Shown piece by piece: positions 62,247 through 64,000 of a stretch of DNA of 64,000 bases. The position numbers and the translations under genes were made by a program. The stretch spans positions 2,073,001-2,137,000 of the forward strand of contig NZ_CP015164.1 in assembly GCF_001766235.1 (NCBI RefSeq). Reading direction: 5' to 3'. Source of the DNA: Acetobacter ascendens. Lineage in GTDB: Bacteria > Pseudomonadota > Alphaproteobacteria > Acetobacterales > Acetobacteraceae. Numbering within the stretch: position 1 is the stretch's first letter; each line of letters opens with the position of its first letter. The notes beneath the pieces are model-generated. The model had not been told where the DNA came from and searched no databases. It saw only the letters and a program-made list of their open reading frames with translations.

Positions 62247-62795
62247 TTAGTGTGAAAGCGCACCACCAGACTGATGGGCCGAACGCAGAACTGTAACCAG
62301 ATTTTGCAAATCCTGCGGGTTGGATTTGAGAATAGCCACATTGGCGGGTTCAGGCTGTGGCATCTTGGTGTTGCCGGGGTTAGCTGGCACATTCATCAGG
62401 CTGCCTGTCAGCCCCACACAGGTTAGGCTCATGACAAAATCATGTGCTGAAAAGCCATTCTTTTGCAAAATTGGGTCCAAACCGGGCACCTGCTGCACAA
62501 GGGCAATCTGCTGATCCAGAGACATGCCAAAGCGTGAGGGCGGCTGAATGCCTGCTGCCTGAATTTCCTTCAGGGCTGTGGTCAAGCGTGGCAGCACGTT
62601 TGGAGCCAGATGGTAATGCAGCGCGGTATCCATGTCATGCTGCAAAGTGGCCACCTGCTCTGGCGTTAAATTAGGCGCACCATTGCCCGCGGTAGAAACT
62701 GTTTGCGCCTGTGCTGCTGTGCCAGCCACAACAGCCGCAGCCCCCATTACACCCAACAGAGCAGAGCGGAAGGAAAGTTTTAGAGTATTTATCAT
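62247..62795 (-). CDS. Hypothetical exported protein coupled to the M29 aminopeptidase
   Basis: A 182-residue exported protein I do not recognise. The first 31 residues are a signal peptide (MINTLKLSFRSALLGVMGAA, ending AQA). The mature part is helical (LTPEQVATLQHDMDTALHYH, then SLDQQIALVQQVPGLDPILQ) with one cysteine (LTCVGLTG). ATG 62795 overlaps the aminopeptidase stop by 4 bases (ATGA), so the two genes are translationally linked. A GTG or ATG at 62810 would add five residues. Confidence 0.72.
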   Translation of the reverse strand: MINTLKLSFRSALLGVMGAAAVVAGTAAQAQTVSTAGNGAPNLTPEQVATLQHDMDTALHYHLAPNVLPRLTTALKEIQAAGIQPPSRFGMSLDQQIALVQQVPGLDPILQKNGFSAHDFVMSLTCVGLTGSLMNVPANPGNTKMPQPEPANVAILKSNPQDLQNLVTVLRSAHQSGGALSH

Positions 62796-64000
62796 GCTTT
62801 TATCACCCATTCACCTTTGCGCATCAATGCCACGTGTTCACCTTTGGCATCCACGCCGTCTACATCAATTTCACCAGAACCAATCATCCAGTCTATATGG
62901 ATCATGCTGCTATTGGCCCCGCGTGCGGCCAATGCGGCCTCATCTTGCCCAGCCGTATCACGCATGCATTTGGTGTAAGATTGCCCCAATGCGATATGGC
63001 TGGCGGCGTTTTCATCAAACAATGTGTTCTGGAACAAAATACCGCTGCGCGAAATGGGGGAAGAATTGGGCACAAGAGCCACTTCCCCCAAACGGCGCGC
63101 GCCTTCATCTGTATCCAGCACGCGGGCCAGCACATCCTCACCCTTGCTGGCGTGCATTTCCACAATGCGTCCGGCCTCAAACCTTACGCGAATATCCTCA
63201 ATCAGCGTACCTTGGTGAGAAAGCGGCTTGGTGGCTGCCACCGTACCATCCACTTTAAGGCGATGCGGTGTTGTAAACACTTCCTCGGTGGGGATGTTGG
63301 GGTTGCACACAATGCCGTTTCCGGCTTTTTCCGCCCCGGCGGCCCATTCATGCCCATCTGCCAGCCCCACCATCAGGTCTGTGCCAGGGCCTTTAAAATG
63401 CAGCGCGCTATAACGGGCATCATTCAAGAACGTGGCGCGGCGATGCAGAACCGCATTATGGGCCTCCCAATCCGCTACCGGGTTTTCCCCCGTAATGCGC
63501 GAAACAGAAAAAATAGCCTGCCACAGTTTTTCCACCGCCTGATCAACCGGCAGATCAGGGAACACCTGTGCCGCCCATGCCGGAGAAGCCGCAGCCACAA
63601 TGCACCAGTTCACATCAAAATTGGTGATAATTTCCATAGCAGGCCGGTTCACGCGGGAATTGGCCCTACTGGCGCGGGAAATATGCTCCGGGTTCTGCCC
63701 TGCCAGCAATGCCGGGTTAGACCCCGTAATGGCCATACGGGCGGCACCATTACGGAAGGCTTCTGTCATCCCACCAGCAAGCCAGCCTGCTGCGGTATCA
63801 AACGTATCTTCCGCCGCATATTTGTAACGGGCCAGCGTTGTTTCCTCATCCGAATAAAATGTGCTGACGAGCGAAGCCCCGGCCTTGTACGCGTGTTCCG
63901 TAATGCGGCGCACCAGCGGCACCGCATGAAGGGGGGCCGTAATAATAACCTGCTGCCCGTGGGCCACGTTCAGGCCCGTACGTGCTGCCACTTCACCCAG
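62792..64000 (-). CDS. Aminopeptidase, M29 family (5' end cut by window edge)
   Basis: About 402 residues of an M29 metallo-aminopeptidase (AmpS/AmpT type), cut at its N-terminus by the right edge. The visible N-terminal part GEVAARTGLNVAHGQQVIITAP matches the family opening, so only roughly 10-15 residues are missing. Later comes the metal-binding region: NIPTEEVFTTPHRLKVDG with the Glu and His ligands, VEMHASKGEDVLARVL, LGEVALVPNSSPISRSG and IHIDWMIGSGEIDVDGVD. The family uses two Co/Zn ions and releases N-terminal residues from peptides. The GTG at 63991 lies within the frame and is not its start. Confidence 0.9.
   Translation of the reverse strand: MGEVAARTGLNVAHGQQVIITAPLHAVPLVRRITEHAYKAGASLVSTFYSDEETTLARYKYAAEDTFDTAAGWLAGGMTEAFRNGAARMAITGSNPALLAGQNPEHISRASRANSRVNRPAMEIITNFDVNWCIVAAASPAWAAQVFPDLPVDQAVEKLWQAIFSVSRITGENPVADWEAHNAVLHRRATFLNDARYSALHFKGPGTDLMVGLADGHEWAAGAEKAGNGIVCNPNIPTEEVFTTPHRLKVDGTVAATKPLSHQGTLIEDIRVRFEAGRIVEMHASKGEDVLARVLDTDEGARRLGEVALVPNSSPISRSGILFQNTLFDENAASHIALGQSYTKCMRDTAGQDEAALAARGANSSMIHIDWMIGSGEIDVDGVDAKGEHVALMRKGEWVIKA

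Noticed and set aside
1-64000. tRNA, rRNA, CRISPR or insertion sequences
   Set aside because: I looked for tRNA T-loop patterns, regularly spaced repeats and transposase motifs and saw none that stood up. A covariance-model and repeat search would be decisive.

Overview
The window reads as a chromosomal segment of an acetic acid bacterium (Acetobacteraceae, most like Acetobacter). The basis is a hopanoid side-chain gene set (hpnH, hpnM, hpnI, hpnJ, hpnK) with dxs inside it, an OprB-type porin, an acetoin-forming alsD-alsS pair beside a lactate-utilisation operon, and housekeeping genes that look alphaproteobacterial (proA-nadD-rsfS-rlmH order, an EipB/DUF1849 protein). GC content looks like mid to high fifties by eye. 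I saw no rRNA, tRNA, CRISPR array, insertion sequence or prophage genes; this is mostly core chromosome.

Layout. 0-3.4 kb: cobalamin uptake on the minus strand (riboswitch, TonB-dependent receptor, periplasmic binding protein cut by the left edge). 3.4-7.1 kb: Na+/H+ antiporter and a divergent LysR/SDR pair. 7.2-12.4 kb: a second TonB-dependent receptor behind a Zur-like operator, then small envelope or unknown proteins. 12.4-19.8 kb: a membrane glycosyltransferase-like protein, a phosphatase, prs, a two-gene polysaccharide-type ABC exporter, a MATE pump and a DedA-type membrane protein. 20-30 kb: an SDR that has lost its catalytic residues, a TPR protein coupled to ispE, a uracil-DNA glycosylase-like protein, a Slt-type lytic transglycosylase and a CorC/HlyC-type protein. 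29.3-37.4 kb: hopanoid genes. 37.8-41.7 kb: OprB porin with an apparent 3' frameshift, dcd and murA. 41.7-51.3 kb: DMT transporter, then lactate oxidation (lutABC with a TPP enzyme) and acetoin synthesis (alsS, alsD) with a divergent LysR regulator. 51.3-59.2 kb: rhodanese, rlmH, rsfS, nadD, proA, ychF, pth, rplY and a threonine aldolase. 59.3-64 kb: aspS, an EipB-like protein, a small secreted protein and an M29 aminopeptidase cut by the right edge.

How the genes work together. dxs and ispE are two steps of the MEP pathway, which supplies isoprenoid precursor. HpnH adds the adenosyl group to the hopene. HpnI, HpnK and HpnJ then build the glucosamine/cyclitol-ether head group, and HpnM resembles an MlaC-type lipid carrier. 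Lactate oxidised by LutABC gives pyruvate, and AlsS and AlsD take pyruvate to acetoin, the known lactate overflow route of Acetobacter. The regulatory DNA near these genes holds three unusually clear palindromic sites: a Zur-like box at 7234, a tandem TGGCA-N4-TGCCA pair at 47416-47455, and a long inverted repeat over the LysR start codon at 50367.
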